A DNA stretch of 64,000 nt from Robiginitomaculum sp. (GTDB taxonomy: Bacteria; Pseudomonadota; Alphaproteobacteria; Caulobacterales; Maricaulaceae). The translations under genes and the position numbers were made by a program. The stretch spans positions 90,771 through 154,770 of the forward strand of contig NVVV01000001.1 of NCBI GenBank assembly GCA_002733495.1. Direction: 5' to 3'. Of this stretch, positions 17,749 to 25,728 are shown in pieces; within the stretch, counting starts at the first letter, position 1, and the number at the start of each line of letters is the position of its first letter. A model generated the notes under the pieces. That model ran no database searches, had not been told where the DNA came from, and saw only the letters and a program-made list of their open reading frames with translations.

Positions 17749-19088
17749 GTTCGTTTCTTCCTGTTGCGAAAACTTTCTGCCCAGCCCTCTATATCGCGCT
17801 GACGCCCCCGCGCCACAGCCAAAGCATCGTCGGGCACATCGCGGGTGATCACGCTGCCTGATCCCGTGATCGCCCCCGCCCCCACTGTGACCGGCGCCAC
17901 AAGCGAAGCGTTTGAGCCAATAAAGGCGCCAGCCTTGATCACCGTCACATGCTTGTCAAAGCCGTCATAATTACAAGTGATCGTGCCCGCACCGATATTC
18001 ACATCGGCCCCAATCAGCGCATCACCAATATAGGAGAGATGACTGACCTTGGCCCCGTCGCCGATTTTAGCCTTTTTGATCTCAACAAAATTACCGATTT
18101 TCGCGTGAGCGCTGATTTCTGTGCCCGGTCGCAAACGCGCAAACGGGCCAATGGATACGTCTTCTTCGACTTGTGCGCCTTCCACATGAGAAAAGCTGTG
18201 CACGTGGGTGCCCGCGCCCAGCGTCACCCCCGGGCCAAATACCACATAAGGGTCAATGACGCAGTTCTCGCCGATTTGGGTGTCCCAACTGGCATGCACC
18301 GTGTCCGGGGCCGGCATCCGCACACCCTTTTTCAGCCAGTCAGCGCGCATGCGCGCTTGAAAAATCCCCTCGGCAATGGCTAGCTCGCTTTGGGAATTGA
18401 CCCCCATCACTTCATCTTCGGGGGCTGTCACCACCACAACCTTCAGGCCGCGCGCGCGCGCCAAACTAACAATGTCGGTTAAGTAGTATTCGCCATTGGC
18501 ATTATCATTGGTGACCTCGCCCAACAGCGAAAATAGAAGGGCAGATGAGGCGGCCATCACCCCGGAATTACAAAGCGTTATGGTCTTTTCTTCCAAGCTG
18601 GCGTCTTTGGCTTCCACAATACGGTCCAATGTCCCGTCTTCGCGCAGGACCAGCCGCCCATAGGCGGTGGGGTCGGCAGATTCAAAGCCCAGCACCACAA
18701 CCGCCGCGTCCTGATCATCCAGCGCTGAAAACACCCGGTCTATGGTCTGTGGCTGGATCAAAGGGGTGTCGCCATAAAGCGTCACCACATTGCCTTCAAA
18801 CCCATCCAGCACACCGGCGGCCATGCGCACCGCATCACCTGTGCCCTGGGGCGGATCCTGCACCATAACAGCGCCGCCGCCCAGCTCGCTGGCGGCCAGC
18901 TTACCAACTGGGTCGGTTTTCTTGCTGACCACAGCGCAAATCAGCGCCGCATCAACCGCGCGCGCCAGCCCCACCGCCCACGAAAACATGGAACGCCCGC
19001 CAATTGGATGCAAGACTTTGGGCAAGGCACATTTCATCCGCGTGCCATGACCGGCCGCCAGGATGACAGCGCTGCGTAATTGCGGCAT
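17745..19088 (-). CDS. glmU: bifunctional GlcNAc-1-P uridyltransferase / GlcN-1-P acetyltransferase GlmU
   Basis: Makes UDP-N-acetylglucosamine for peptidoglycan and lipopolysaccharide. The 447-residue protein has the N-terminal nucleotidyltransferase (LAAGHGTRMKCALPKVLHP near residue 10; GDTPLI and QGTGDAV loops) up to about 230, then a left-handed beta-helix acetyltransferase of hexapeptide repeats (about 250-430) with the NYDGFDKHVTVIKAGAFIGS segment containing the acetyl-transfer residues. Start: GAGGTG lies 4 bases before the ATG at 19088; the ATG four codons upstream (19100) would overlap this ribosome site and is less likely. First gene of the glmU-rpiA-gor unit, divergent from gph. 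Confidence 0.95.
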   Translation of the reverse strand: MPQLRSAVILAAGHGTRMKCALPKVLHPIGGRSMFSWAVGLARAVDAALICAVVSKKTDPVGKLAASELGGGAVMVQDPPQGTGDAVRMAAGVLDGFEGNVVTLYGDTPLIQPQTIDRVFSALDDQDAAVVVLGFESADPTAYGRLVLREDGTLDRIVEAKDASLEEKTITLCNSGVMAASSALLFSLLGEVTNDNANGEYYLTDIVSLARARGLKVVVVTAPEDEVMGVNSQSELAIAEGIFQARMRADWLKKGVRMPAPDTVHASWDTQIGENCVIDPYVVFGPGVTLGAGTHVHSFSHVEGAQVEEDVSIGPFARLRPGTEISAHAKIGNFVEIKKAKIGDGAKVSHLSYIGDALIGADVNIGAGTITCNYDGFDKHVTVIKAGAFIGSNASLVAPVTVGAGAITGSGSVITRDVPDDALAVARGRQRDIEGWAESFRNRKKRT

Positions 19089-19176
19089 AGAACACCTCAT
19101 AGAGAATCGTCATTGTACGCCTCTATGTAGCGCGTCAGTATGATCTCGTCATCATCACAAAAGCCCGGAGAATAAT

Positions 19177-19854
19177 ATGCCCCTGAACGGGTACACCATC
19201 GTTTTTGACCTTGATGGCACACTGGTTGATACCGCACCGGACCTCGTGCGGGCCTTGAATGTTTGTATGCAAGGGGTTGGCGTTGATCCGATTAGCACCA
19301 ACGATGTGAGAAGTCTTGTCGGCCAGGGCGCACGCACTCTGATTGAGCGCGCCTTTGCCTTTGGCAATATCACGCCCGACACCGAAGATGTTGACGCCCG
19401 TCTTGTGCACTTCCTCAAAGATTACAGCTCCAATATTGCCGAAGTTAGCGCCGTGTTTGACGGCGCCATAGAGAGCATGAATGCGCTAAAAGGCGCTGGG
19501 GCGCGCCTGAGCATCTGTACCAATAAGCCCGAAATGCTTACCCATAAACTGCTCGATGCGTTTGCCCTGAAGCCGCATTTTGATGCGATTGTCTGCCCGG
19601 AAAACGTCAGCGCCAAAAAACCCAATGCCGAACACGTGCTGGCAGCGATCACGCCCCACAGCCCAGACAAGGCCCTGATGGTTGGTGACAGCATTGCCGA
19701 TCTGGGCAGCGCGCGCGCCGCCGGTATTCCCGCTATATTGATGAGCCACGGCTATAGCATTCCGCCAGCCTCTGAATTGGGTGCGGATATAGTTCTTGAT
19801 CATTTTTCTGACTTGAATGATGCCATTTACACCCTGCTGAATGTCCAGCCATAG
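19177..19854 (+). CDS. gph: phosphoglycolate phosphatase (HAD family)
   Basis: HAD-superfamily hydrolase predicted to dephosphorylate 2-phosphoglycolate, a product of DNA 3'-end repair. The 225-residue protein has motif I DLDGTLVDT (about 11-19) with both catalytic Asp residues, motif II ICTNKP, the motif III lysine in SAKKPN and motif IV GDSIADLGSARAAG. A helical cap lies between motifs I and II, which is the Gph arrangement. GGAG precedes the ATG by 6 bases. A GST follows after 8 bases. A related HAD phosphatase with another sugar phosphate substrate cannot be excluded. Confidence 0.87.
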   Translation: MPLNGYTIVFDLDGTLVDTAPDLVRALNVCMQGVGVDPISTNDVRSLVGQGARTLIERAFAFGNITPDTEDVDARLVHFLKDYSSNIAEVSAVFDGAIESMNALKGAGARLSICTNKPEMLTHKLLDAFALKPHFDAIVCPENVSAKKPNAEHVLAAITPHSPDKALMVGDSIADLGSARAAGIPAILMSHGYSIPPASELGADIVLDHFSDLNDAIYTLLNVQP

Positions 19855-19862
19855 GAAATCTT

Positions 19863-20537
19863 ATGATTATAGTTCACCATCTGGAAAATTCCCGCTCGCA
19901 ACGCATTTTATGGATGCTGGAAGAGTTGGGTCTTGATTACGAAATCAAGCATTACAAACGCGACCCGGAAACCATGCTGGCCCCACCAGAACTCAAAGCG
20001 GTGCACCCTTTGGGCAAATCCCCGGTGATTACTGATGACGGCAAAGTGATTGCCGAAACCGGCGCGATTATCGAATACCTCTCTGAAAAGGCCAGTAAAT
20101 TAGCCCCAGAGGCGGGCACAGATGAATATTTGCGCTATCGATATTGGTTGCACTTTGGTGAAGGCTCGGCCATGACGCCGCTTTTGCTGAAACTGGTATT
20201 TGATATTTTGCCCACCAAGCCCATGCCGTTTTTTGTGCGCCCAATCGCCAAAGGCATTTCCAAAGAGGCCTTGAAAAACTTTGTGACCCCGCAAATCGAC
20301 GCCCATCTGGACTATCTGGAGACTGAGCTTGGCAAGAATGACTGGTTTGTTGGTGATGACCTCACCGGCGCCGATATTATGCTGAGCTTCCCGCTGGAAG
20401 CCCTTACAGGGCGTGGTGGTCTTGGCAAAAAACGCAAAAACCTCAAAGCCTTCCTGAAACGCATTCATGGGCGCGATGCCTATAAACGGGCGCTGGAAAA
20501 AGGCGGCGAATATTCTATTCTGGATAGCAAAGACTAA
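19863..20537 (+). CDS. glutathione S-transferase family protein
   Basis: A 224-residue glutathione S-transferase: thioredoxin-like N-terminal domain (about 1-80) with the HHLENSRSQRILWMLEELG start and the cis-Pro/Glu-Thr glutathione site (KSPVITDDGKVIAETGAI), followed by an all-helical C-terminal domain. It resembles the class whose active Ser lies in the NSRSQR segment. AGGAAA gives a ribosome site; the gene follows gph by 8 bases and is closed by the terminator at 20560. The glutathione reductase gene lies nearby but on the other strand. Confidence 0.9.
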   Translation: MIIVHHLENSRSQRILWMLEELGLDYEIKHYKRDPETMLAPPELKAVHPLGKSPVITDDGKVIAETGAIIEYLSEKASKLAPEAGTDEYLRYRYWLHFGEGSAMTPLLLKLVFDILPTKPMPFFVRPIAKGISKEALKNFVTPQIDAHLDYLETELGKNDWFVGDDLTGADIMLSFPLEALTGRGGLGKKRKNLKAFLKRIHGRDAYKRALEKGGEYSILDSKD

Positions 20538-20559
20538 AAAACAATAGCCCAGCACCAAA

Positions 20560-20586
20560 AGCCCCGGAGCATTCCGGGGCTTTCGT
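20560..20586 (+). terminator. rho-independent terminator of gph-GST
   Basis: A 9-base-pair GC-rich stem (AGCCCCGGA / TCCGGGGCT) with a GCAT loop, followed by a short U-rich stretch (TTTCGTT). It lies 22 bases after the GST stop. The U tract is interrupted, so efficiency may be moderate. Confidence 0.75.
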
Positions 20587-20629
20587 TGTGTTCATCATCA
20601 AACCGCCAAAGACGGAAAATTATGTGGGC

Positions 20630-20824
20630 TTAAGCAGCCTTGCGATGGCGCGGCAGACCGTTGACCATGTCAGAGCGTACATCCGTACGCGCTGAACGCA
20701 TGGCGGCCACAAAGCTGGCCCCGACCAATGCAACGTCTACATCATAGCCGCGATCGCGCCAATAATCTTCGATCTTGGACTTGATACGGCGTGCACCATC
20801 GTCTGTGCAATAATCACCTGACAT
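20630..20824 (-). CDS. conserved small cytoplasmic protein, unknown function
   Basis: A 64-residue protein with no signal or membrane segment. It begins MSGDYCTDDGARRIKSKIED, continues with YWRDRGYDV and ends in a basic RSDMVNGLPRHRKAA tail. From memory, similar short proteins occur widely in alphaproteobacteria without a known role; I cannot run a search to confirm. GGAG precedes the ATG at 20824 and a plausible sigma-70 promoter is at 20880-20907. It is divergent from the XRE/S24-like regulator at 21111, with a strongly AT-rich intergenic region of 286 bases between them, so it is a candidate target of that regulator (inference). In E. coli-type terms, DUF1127-like proteins are a possible but unproven comparison. 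Confidence 0.72.
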   Translation of the reverse strand: MSGDYCTDDGARRIKSKIEDYWRDRGYDVDVALVGASFVAAMRSARTDVRSDMVNGLPRHRKAA

Positions 20825-20879
20825 TTTCTTACTCCTCGTCTACGGGCCTCGCCCGTAAAATTGCTGTTTTTCTGTTATA

Positions 20880-20907
20880 AATTTAGCCTATATAATATGA
20901 ACGTCAA
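20880..20907 (-). promoter_or_regulatory. possible sigma-70 promoter for the small gene at 20630-20824
   Basis: On the minus strand a TTGACG -35-like box (20902-20907) and a TAAATT -10-like box (20880-20885) are separated by 16 bases, about 56 bases before the start codon. The surrounding 20825-21110 region is very AT-rich, so chance matches are possible. Apart from this and the inverted repeat at 21055-21083, I see no gene in that stretch. Confidence 0.4.
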
Positions 20908-21054
20908 GTGTCTGTCGTTAAATATTCGTCATATTTCAACTTTTTTTTTGAAACAGCCGTCCAAAAAAAGAAGGCAAAACGTACATTTCTCCTCAATTGC
21001 GGTAAAATCGGCAAAATTTCCTCGCTTAACTGCGACTTATCAGCAAATTACATG

Positions 21055-21083
21055 CTATAAGTTTTACAAATATATTATTATAG
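21055..21083. promoter_or_regulatory. inverted repeat upstream of the XRE/S24-like regulator (possible operator)
   Basis: CTATAA (21055-21060) and TTATAG (21078-21083) form a 6-base inverted repeat with an 17-base spacer, ending 27 bases before the regulator's start codon. Its position suits an autoregulatory operator, but in such AT-rich sequence a chance origin is quite possible. Confidence 0.3.
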
Positions 21084-21110
21084 GTTATGCAAATATTCCT
21101 AGGGGGGAAT

Positions 21111-21749
21111 ATGAAGCAAATTGGTCAACGTATACGAGAAGCCCGCACACGGCGAAGCTGGAGCCAGGCACAACTGGCCGAGGCAGCTTCTGTCAGCCAG
21201 CCGACTGTCGCCAACTGGGAAAACGGCAGCCACAGCCCGCGCGATGCCGCGCTGGAACGGATAAGCACCGCCCTTGAGGTTGGTCGGCTCTGGCTGTTGG
21301 AAGGTCATATTAATGGGGCCAACACCAACACCCCTGTGGACCCGGCCCTAGATAGTGGTTATTTTTCCACACCAATTCTGCACATTCCCGTTTATGCTTG
21401 GCCGCGCGCGGGGCAACTGGCAGATATTGAGACGACACCACCCTTGCGCCATCTGGCCGCCTCGGTTCAGGCGCAAAGCCCTTTTGCTCTGGATTGCGAT
21501 GATCGCGCCGTCAGCCGCGCCTTCCCTGCTCCCACCACTATCATTTTTGACCGCGCCATCGGCCATCTTGGTGACGGGACGTTCTACCTTTTTGAATGGC
21601 AAGACACCATCCTGGTCCGGCGCTGGCGCGGCAACCCTGAGCGCTTCGAACCTGCCGGTGACCCCGGTCGTTTTGAGACCCTCTTTCCCCATACGCGACC
21701 GCGCATTCTTGGCCGCGCCGTCATGACCATACGCTGTTTGATGGATTGA
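21111..21749 (+). CDS. XRE-family regulator with degenerate S24 (LexA/CI-like) C-terminal domain
   Basis: A 212-residue DNA-binding protein. Residues 5-60 are a lambda-repressor-like helix-turn-helix (RIREARTRRSWSQAQLAEA, SVSQPTVANWENG). Residues about 88-205 follow the fold pattern of S24 peptidase domains (PVYAWPRAGQLAD ... GDGTFYLFEWQDTILVRRWR). In LexA/CI the self-cleavage pair is Ser in a GDSM motif and a later Lys; the matching places here read DDR (about 130-132) and VRR (about 169-171), so both catalytic residues appear replaced. It may therefore be a non-cleavable regulator that senses something else. Start: AGGGGGG lies 3-9 bases before the ATG at 21111; a longer frame from 21087 has no ribosome site. 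Divergent from the small gene at 20630-20824. Confidence 0.8.
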   Translation: MKQIGQRIREARTRRSWSQAQLAEAASVSQPTVANWENGSHSPRDAALERISTALEVGRLWLLEGHINGANTNTPVDPALDSGYFSTPILHIPVYAWPRAGQLADIETTPPLRHLAASVQAQSPFALDCDDRAVSRAFPAPTTIIFDRAIGHLGDGTFYLFEWQDTILVRRWRGNPERFEPAGDPGRFETLFPHTRPRILGRAVMTIRCLMD

Positions 21750-21761
21750 ACATATCGCCGC

Positions 21762-21791
21762 TTGACTTGGCCGCCACACGCACCCTATAGA
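21762..21791 (+). promoter_or_regulatory. promoter of tRNA-Val
   Basis: TTGACT (21762-21767) and TATAGA (21786-21791) with an 18-base spacer, followed by a GC-rich discriminator (CGCGGCC). It lies 33 bases before the tRNA, as expected for a stable-RNA promoter. Confidence 0.6.
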
Positions 21792-21824
21792 CGCGGCCTC
21801 GCACTATGCCGTTGCGTAATGTGC

Positions 21825-21899
21825 GGGCGATTAGCTCAGCGGGAGAGCGCCTCGTTCACACCGAGGAGGTCACTGGTTCAATCCCAGTATCGCCCACCA
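21825..21899 (+). tRNA. tRNA-Val(CAC)
   Basis: A 75-base cloverleaf: acceptor stem GGGCGAT paired with ATCGCCC, D-arm GCTCAGCGGGAGAGC, anticodon stem CCTCG/CGAGG with loop TTCACAC (anticodon CAC at positions 34-36, reading GUG valine codons), T-arm with GGTTCAATCC, and an encoded 3' ACCA. It has its own promoter at 21762 and is followed directly by repeat elements. Confidence 0.95.
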
Positions 21900-21908
21900 T
21901 TTCTCGAT

Positions 21909-21990
21909 CTCGCGGCAAGGCACGCCGTGCTCGCCTCCGATGGGGCGGCGAACATTCGCCGGGGTGCCGTCGCACCCTAGGCTCAGCTTC
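21909..21990. repeat. family E repeat downstream of tRNA-Val
   Basis: GC-rich element of about 80 bases starting CTCGCGGC and containing a CGCCTCCGA block, a GGGGCGGCGAAC block and GTCGCACCCT. A second copy lies at 30775-30845 with the same order of blocks. Its start only 9 bases after a tRNA end makes a link with tRNA-flanking inserts possible. Part of the 375-base gene-free stretch 21900-22274. Confidence 0.65.
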
Positions 21991-22035
21991 GAGCTTACAC
22001 CTCTCATCCAGCGTTAACGTAACAGATTAAAGACG

Positions 22036-22103
22036 CAGGGTCCCCGGGCGTGACCCGGGGTCCAAAGATGGATCCCGGATAAGGCTATGCCTTTCCGGGA
22101 ACC
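22036..22103. repeat. palindromic repeat, family F
   Basis: About 68 bases with nested hairpins: CCCCGGG..CCCGGGG at the left and GATCCCGG..CCGGGAAC at the right. This looks like the widespread short intergenic palindromes of alphaproteobacteria; only one copy is visible in this window. Confidence 0.6.
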
Positions 22104-22155
22104 CTAAATCTTCCCCTCATCCTCAGACAACGCGACAAATCAATGGCACAGCCCC

Positions 22156-22185
22156 TTGACCTCCTTAACTTTGGTGTGCTACATA
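22156..22185 (+). promoter_or_regulatory. possible promoter of the GntR-ABC operon
   Basis: TTGACC (22156-22161) and TACATA (22180-22185) with an 18-base spacer, about 90 bases upstream of the GntR start. YtrA-type regulators usually control their own ABC operon, so an operator would be expected close by; I cannot define one. Confidence 0.4.
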
Positions 22186-22274
22186 ACCATAACGCTGCGC
22201 CACCAATGCGTTTTGAACAATAAAATCCGGGTGCCTCTCCTGACTTCTGACACCCCTTTTGAAAGGACAAGATC

Positions 22275-22643
22275 ATGACCCCAGACTGGACGGATGATCA
22301 GCCAATATACCGGCAATTAAAAGACAAGGTCCTGACCGCGATCATGGACGGCGCACTGCGCGAAGGCGAGGCCCTGCCATCAGTCAGATCCGTTTCTGCT
22401 GATTTGCAGATCAACCCTCTAACGGCCTCCAAGGCTTATCAGGAACTGGTCGCCGATGGCTTTGTGGAAAAGCGGCGCGGCCTGGGCATGTATGTGATTG
22501 ACGGAGCGCGCGCACAGGTGCTGGAGGCCGAACGCAAACGCTTTATGCAAGATGTGTGGCCGCGTGTTTTGGAAACTATCCACAGGCTTGGGTTTGATGC
22601 CGAGGCACTCCTGAAAAATGGCACAAGCCAGAAGGGACAATAA
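22275..22643 (+). CDS. GntR-family regulator, YtrA subfamily
   Basis: A 122-residue transcription factor with an N-terminal winged helix (about 8-75: PIYRQLKDKVLTAI, GEALPSVRSVSADLQINPLTASKAY, LVADGFVEKRRGLGMYV) and only a short helical C-terminal tail (about 80-122). This short form without a large effector domain is the YtrA type, which typically represses a linked ABC transporter operon. AAAGGACAAGATC precedes the ATG. The ABC ATPase gene begins after 1 base, so co-transcription and autoregulation are likely (inference from the family). Confidence 0.9.
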   Translation: MTPDWTDDQPIYRQLKDKVLTAIMDGALREGEALPSVRSVSADLQINPLTASKAYQELVADGFVEKRRGLGMYVIDGARAQVLEAERKRFMQDVWPRVLETIHRLGFDAEALLKNGTSQKGQ

Positions 22644-22644
22644 A

Positions 22645-23517
22645 ATGACACAGACCGCACGCGATACCACCGTAATAAAAGCGCGGAATATTTCCAAAAG
22701 CTTTGGCAAATTTCAAGCCTTAAAAGGTGTCAGCTTTGACATTCCCCTTGGGCGCATCGTTGGCCTTATCGGTGCCAATGGGGCCGGCAAAACAACGCTT
22801 TTGAACGCCATCCTTGGCCTTTCCTCTTATCAGGGACGTTTAAGCGTTTTGGGGCTGGACCCGTCCCGCCAACGCAGCACGCTGATGCGCGATGTCAGCT
22901 TTATTTCTGATGTCGCAACATTACCAAAATGGATGAAAGTCTCCGAAGTGCTGGACTATGTGGCCTCGGTTCACCCAAAATTTAACCGCGACAAGGCCAT
23001 GGACTTTCTATCGCGCACCAAAGTACCGCTGGCCCGCAAAGTGCGCGCCCTTTCCAAAGGCATGATCGTTCAGGTCCATCTGGCTGTTATAATGTCAATT
23101 GAGGCCAAACTTCTGGTTCTGGACGAGCCAACACTTGGGCTGGACATCCTCTTTCGCAAGCAGTTTTACCAAAGCCTGCTGGAGGAATATTTTGACGAAG
23201 AGCGCACAATTCTCATCACCACCCATCAGGTGGAGGAGATCGAGAATATCCTGACGGACGTCATGTTCATCAGGGATGGAAAATTACAACTGCAAGCCAG
23301 TATGGACGATCTGTCCAAGCAATTTGTCGAAGTAATTGTGACGGCGGGCAAAGAAGATAAAGCCAAAGCGCTGGGCCCCATTTCAACCGACACCATCTTT
23401 GGCAAAACCCGATGCGTCTACAAAGATAAAGATCACGAAACACTGGCCGAACTGGGCGAAACACGCCGCCTTGGGCTTGCTGATATCTTCGTGGCAACCA
23501 TGACAGGAGAAGAGTAA
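22645..23517 (+). CDS. ABC transporter ATP-binding protein
   Basis: A 290-residue ABC ATPase. Walker A GANGAGKT is at about 43-50, an LSKGM signature follows, then Walker B LLVLDEPTLGLD and the H-loop TTHQVEE; a regulatory C-terminal part of about 80 residues ends the protein. It should drive the permease encoded by the next gene, most likely as an exporter of the ABC-2 type. Start: GAAGGGACAATAAA before the ATG at 22645; an earlier in-frame ATG (22618) lies inside the regulator gene. The stop shares bases with the permease start (TAATG). Confidence 0.92.
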   Translation: MTQTARDTTVIKARNISKSFGKFQALKGVSFDIPLGRIVGLIGANGAGKTTLLNAILGLSSYQGRLSVLGLDPSRQRSTLMRDVSFISDVATLPKWMKVSEVLDYVASVHPKFNRDKAMDFLSRTKVPLARKVRALSKGMIVQVHLAVIMSIEAKLLVLDEPTLGLDILFRKQFYQSLLEEYFDEERTILITTHQVEEIENILTDVMFIRDGKLQLQASMDDLSKQFVEVIVTAGKEDKAKALGPISTDTIFGKTRCVYKDKDHETLAELGETRRLGLADIFVATMTGEE

Positions 23518-24449
23518 TGAGCACGTTTTCTGCATTGATAAAACGCGAAGTTCTGGACAGCAAGAACGGTTATATTTATGTGCCGCTGATCCTGATGGGC
23601 ATCACTCTTTTTCTGGTTACCCTGTCCAGTCTTGGCATTGGGAAAACAATCTATCTGAACGGCATGGAAGCGGATAACATTCACAGCCTGGCCGATCTCA
23701 TGGAACGCGCCCGTGCGGAAGATCCAAGCCGGATGTCCGCCGGCATAACCCTGTTGTATTGGGCCTCAACATCGTTGACCTGGATTGCCTTTCCGTTTGT
23801 AATTTTCTTCTCGCTTTTAGGGGCGCTTTATGAAGAACGCCGGGATCGCTCAATCCTTTTCTGGAAGTCTATGCCGGTTTCTGACTGGCAAGAGGTTTTG
23901 GCTAAATTTGCAACGCCACTGCTGGTGGCGCCGCTAACTTTTCTGGCGGTGGTGATTGTATCGCAATTGTTTTTGGCTCTGTTGTTCAGCCTGATTATGG
24001 TGTTCCAAGGCGGGGCCATTTTGCCGCTCTGGCCCGTCAGCCTGTTATTTACAAGCTGGCTGACCTTTATCGTGCACTATCTTTTGTGGCTTGTCTGGGC
24101 CTTGCCCGTTCTGGCCTGGCTGCTGTTTGTCTCCTCTTTTGCCAACCGTATGCCGTTCTTGTGGGCAATCTTGTTCCCGGTCGTGCTGATCGTGGTGGAA
24201 GGCATGTTCATGGGGACACATCATGTGGGCAACTGGATCACGCTTCATCTTGGCGCATGGCAAAGCAGCGCTTTTGAGCAGATTGGCGGCAATATAAACG
24301 GCCCCAATGATGCGCTGAAAATAATTCTCGGTGGCGTACAGCTAGAGGGCTTCACCTACACGATCTCCAGTGTGCAATTCTGGATCGGTCTGGCGGTAAC
24401 GGCTGCCTTCCTGTTTGGTGCCGTACAGATGCGCAAACGCGCCCTGTAA
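23517..24449 (+). CDS. ABC-2 type transporter permease
   Basis: A 310-residue membrane protein with about six hydrophobic segments (around 20-40, 80-105, 125-170, 180-210, 215-235 and 285-305) and a soluble stretch after the first. It forms the membrane half of the exporter with the preceding ATPase; the substrate is unknown. YtrA-controlled exporters in other bacteria respond to cell-envelope stress or antibiotics, which is only a hint here. The operon ends at a strong terminator (24481-24513). Confidence 0.85.
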   Translation: MSTFSALIKREVLDSKNGYIYVPLILMGITLFLVTLSSLGIGKTIYLNGMEADNIHSLADLMERARAEDPSRMSAGITLLYWASTSLTWIAFPFVIFFSLLGALYEERRDRSILFWKSMPVSDWQEVLAKFATPLLVAPLTFLAVVIVSQLFLALLFSLIMVFQGGAILPLWPVSLLFTSWLTFIVHYLLWLVWALPVLAWLLFVSSFANRMPFLWAILFPVVLIVVEGMFMGTHHVGNWITLHLGAWQSSAFEQIGGNINGPNDALKIILGGVQLEGFTYTISSVQFWIGLAVTAAFLFGAVQMRKRAL

Positions 24450-24478
24450 ATTCACAACAACAATTCCGCCCCGGAAAC

Positions 24479-24513
24479 GAAAAAGCGGGCTGCCTTGGCA
24501 GCCCGCTTTTTTT
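24479..24513. terminator. bidirectional rho-independent terminator
   Basis: Stem GCGGGCTGC / GCAGCCCGC (24485-24506) with a CTTG loop, a run of A before it and seven T after it. It lies between the convergent ABC permease and leucine-type dehydrogenase genes and has U tracts in both directions. Confidence 0.88.
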
Positions 24514-24536
24514 GTAACGCAAACCTGAAATGAAGC

Positions 24537-25667
24537 TTAAGCGCTCTCGCGCAATTTAGGTTGTTTCACAAAACCTGGCTGCCAGGCCTTGCCCGCATCA
24601 CGGGCATCCAGAATACGTCGGGTGGCGATCTCGTCGGCCACCTCGTTGGTTGACCGCTTGGAGCTGATGGCCAGATCGACAATTTCGCCAACGGTATCTT
24701 CCAGCTTCTTGATTTTTTCGCGCACCCATTCATGGTTCACTTGGCCTTTGGCTTCGGGGGCTATATTAATCACGCCGCCAGCATTGATCACATAATCGGG
24801 GGCGTAGATAATGCCGCGCTGCATCAGCACCGTGCCCAGTTCATCATGGCTGAGCTGATTATTGGCCGATCCGGCGACCACTTTTACGTTCAGCCCGTCA
24901 ATCGTGTCGTCATTGATTACGGCCCCGCGCGCGCAAGGGGAAAAAACATCAGCCTTCACACCAACAATAGCATCTGTATCAACGATTTTAGCGCCAAAAA
25001 GCTTGGCGGCACGGGCGGTGGTTTGCGGCACAATATCCGCCACAATCAACTTGGCCCCGGCGGCGTGCAATTGTTCGCATACATCCCAACCCACTTTACC
25101 AAGGCCTTGAACACTAACGGTTAATCCGTCCAGTTCACCTGTGTTAAACGCGCGGCGCACACAGGCACGCAGGCCCAGAAACACCCCTTGCGCCGTTAGC
25201 GGCGAAGGATCACCCATGCCACCATGGCTGACGTCCAGCCCAACGACATAATCGGTTTCCTGTGCCATATTTTCAGCGTCTTCAACGCTGACATTCATGT
25301 CTTCGGCGGCGATATAACGCCCACCAAGGGAGTGCACTGCCCGGCCAAAGGCACGGAACAAATTGGCCCGCTCCTCGCCCGCATGGCGCGGATCACCGGC
25401 CCATGATTTTGGTGGAATAATCACTGATTTGCCGCCGCCAAGCTCCAGCCCGGCCAAAGAATTTTTAAAACTCATACCCCGAGACAGACGCAGCACATCT
25501 TCCAGCGCCTCGCTAGAATTGGCATAGTTCACCACACGACAGCCGCCCAGCGCCGGGCCAAGCACCGTGGAATGAATAGCGATAATGGCCTGCAGGCCGG
25601 TGGCTTCATCGTTGTAAAAGTGGACTGAATCATGATGCAGAAATGCATCATTTTCAAAAACGCTCAT
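24537..25667 (-). CDS. leucine-type amino acid dehydrogenase (Glu/Leu/Phe/Val dehydrogenase)
   Basis: NAD-dependent oxidative deaminase of branched-chain amino acids. The 376-residue protein has the N-terminal catalytic domain with GMSFKNSLAGLELGGGKSVI; the lysines fall at about 68 and 80, the numbers known for Bacillus leucine dehydrogenase. The Rossmann domain has VQGLGKVGWDV and the INAGGVINIAPE C-terminal stretch. The reaction yields 2-oxo acids that can feed branched-chain fatty acid or energy metabolism. Length is a little longer than the usual 350-365. The ATG at 25667 has only a purine-rich AGAGAGAG upstream. Confidence 0.88.
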   Translation of the reverse strand: MSVFENDAFLHHDSVHFYNDEATGLQAIIAIHSTVLGPALGGCRVVNYANSSEALEDVLRLSRGMSFKNSLAGLELGGGKSVIIPPKSWAGDPRHAGEERANLFRAFGRAVHSLGGRYIAAEDMNVSVEDAENMAQETDYVVGLDVSHGGMGDPSPLTAQGVFLGLRACVRRAFNTGELDGLTVSVQGLGKVGWDVCEQLHAAGAKLIVADIVPQTTARAAKLFGAKIVDTDAIVGVKADVFSPCARGAVINDDTIDGLNVKVVAGSANNQLSHDELGTVLMQRGIIYAPDYVINAGGVINIAPEAKGQVNHEWVREKIKKLEDTVGEIVDLAISSKRSTNEVADEIATRRILDARDAGKAWQPGFVKQPKLRESA

Positions 25668-25728
25668 GGGCTTGCTCTCTCTACATAGGCCGCCTTGGCG
25701 GCAATATGCACCGGAGCTGTGTTTATTG

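Noticed and set aside
21026..21040. TTAA-N7-TTAT match to the CtrA-type motif upstream of the XRE/S24-like gene
   Set aside because: One base off the consensus and in very AT-rich DNA, where such matches arise by chance.
20861..21277. 138-codon frame across the AT-rich control region
   Set aside because: Overlaps the regulator gene in another frame and has no ribosome site; the AT-rich part is control DNA.
22577..22586. DnaA-box-like TATCCACAG as sign of a replication origin
   Set aside because: Single match inside the GntR gene, no cluster and no origin-type neighbours.
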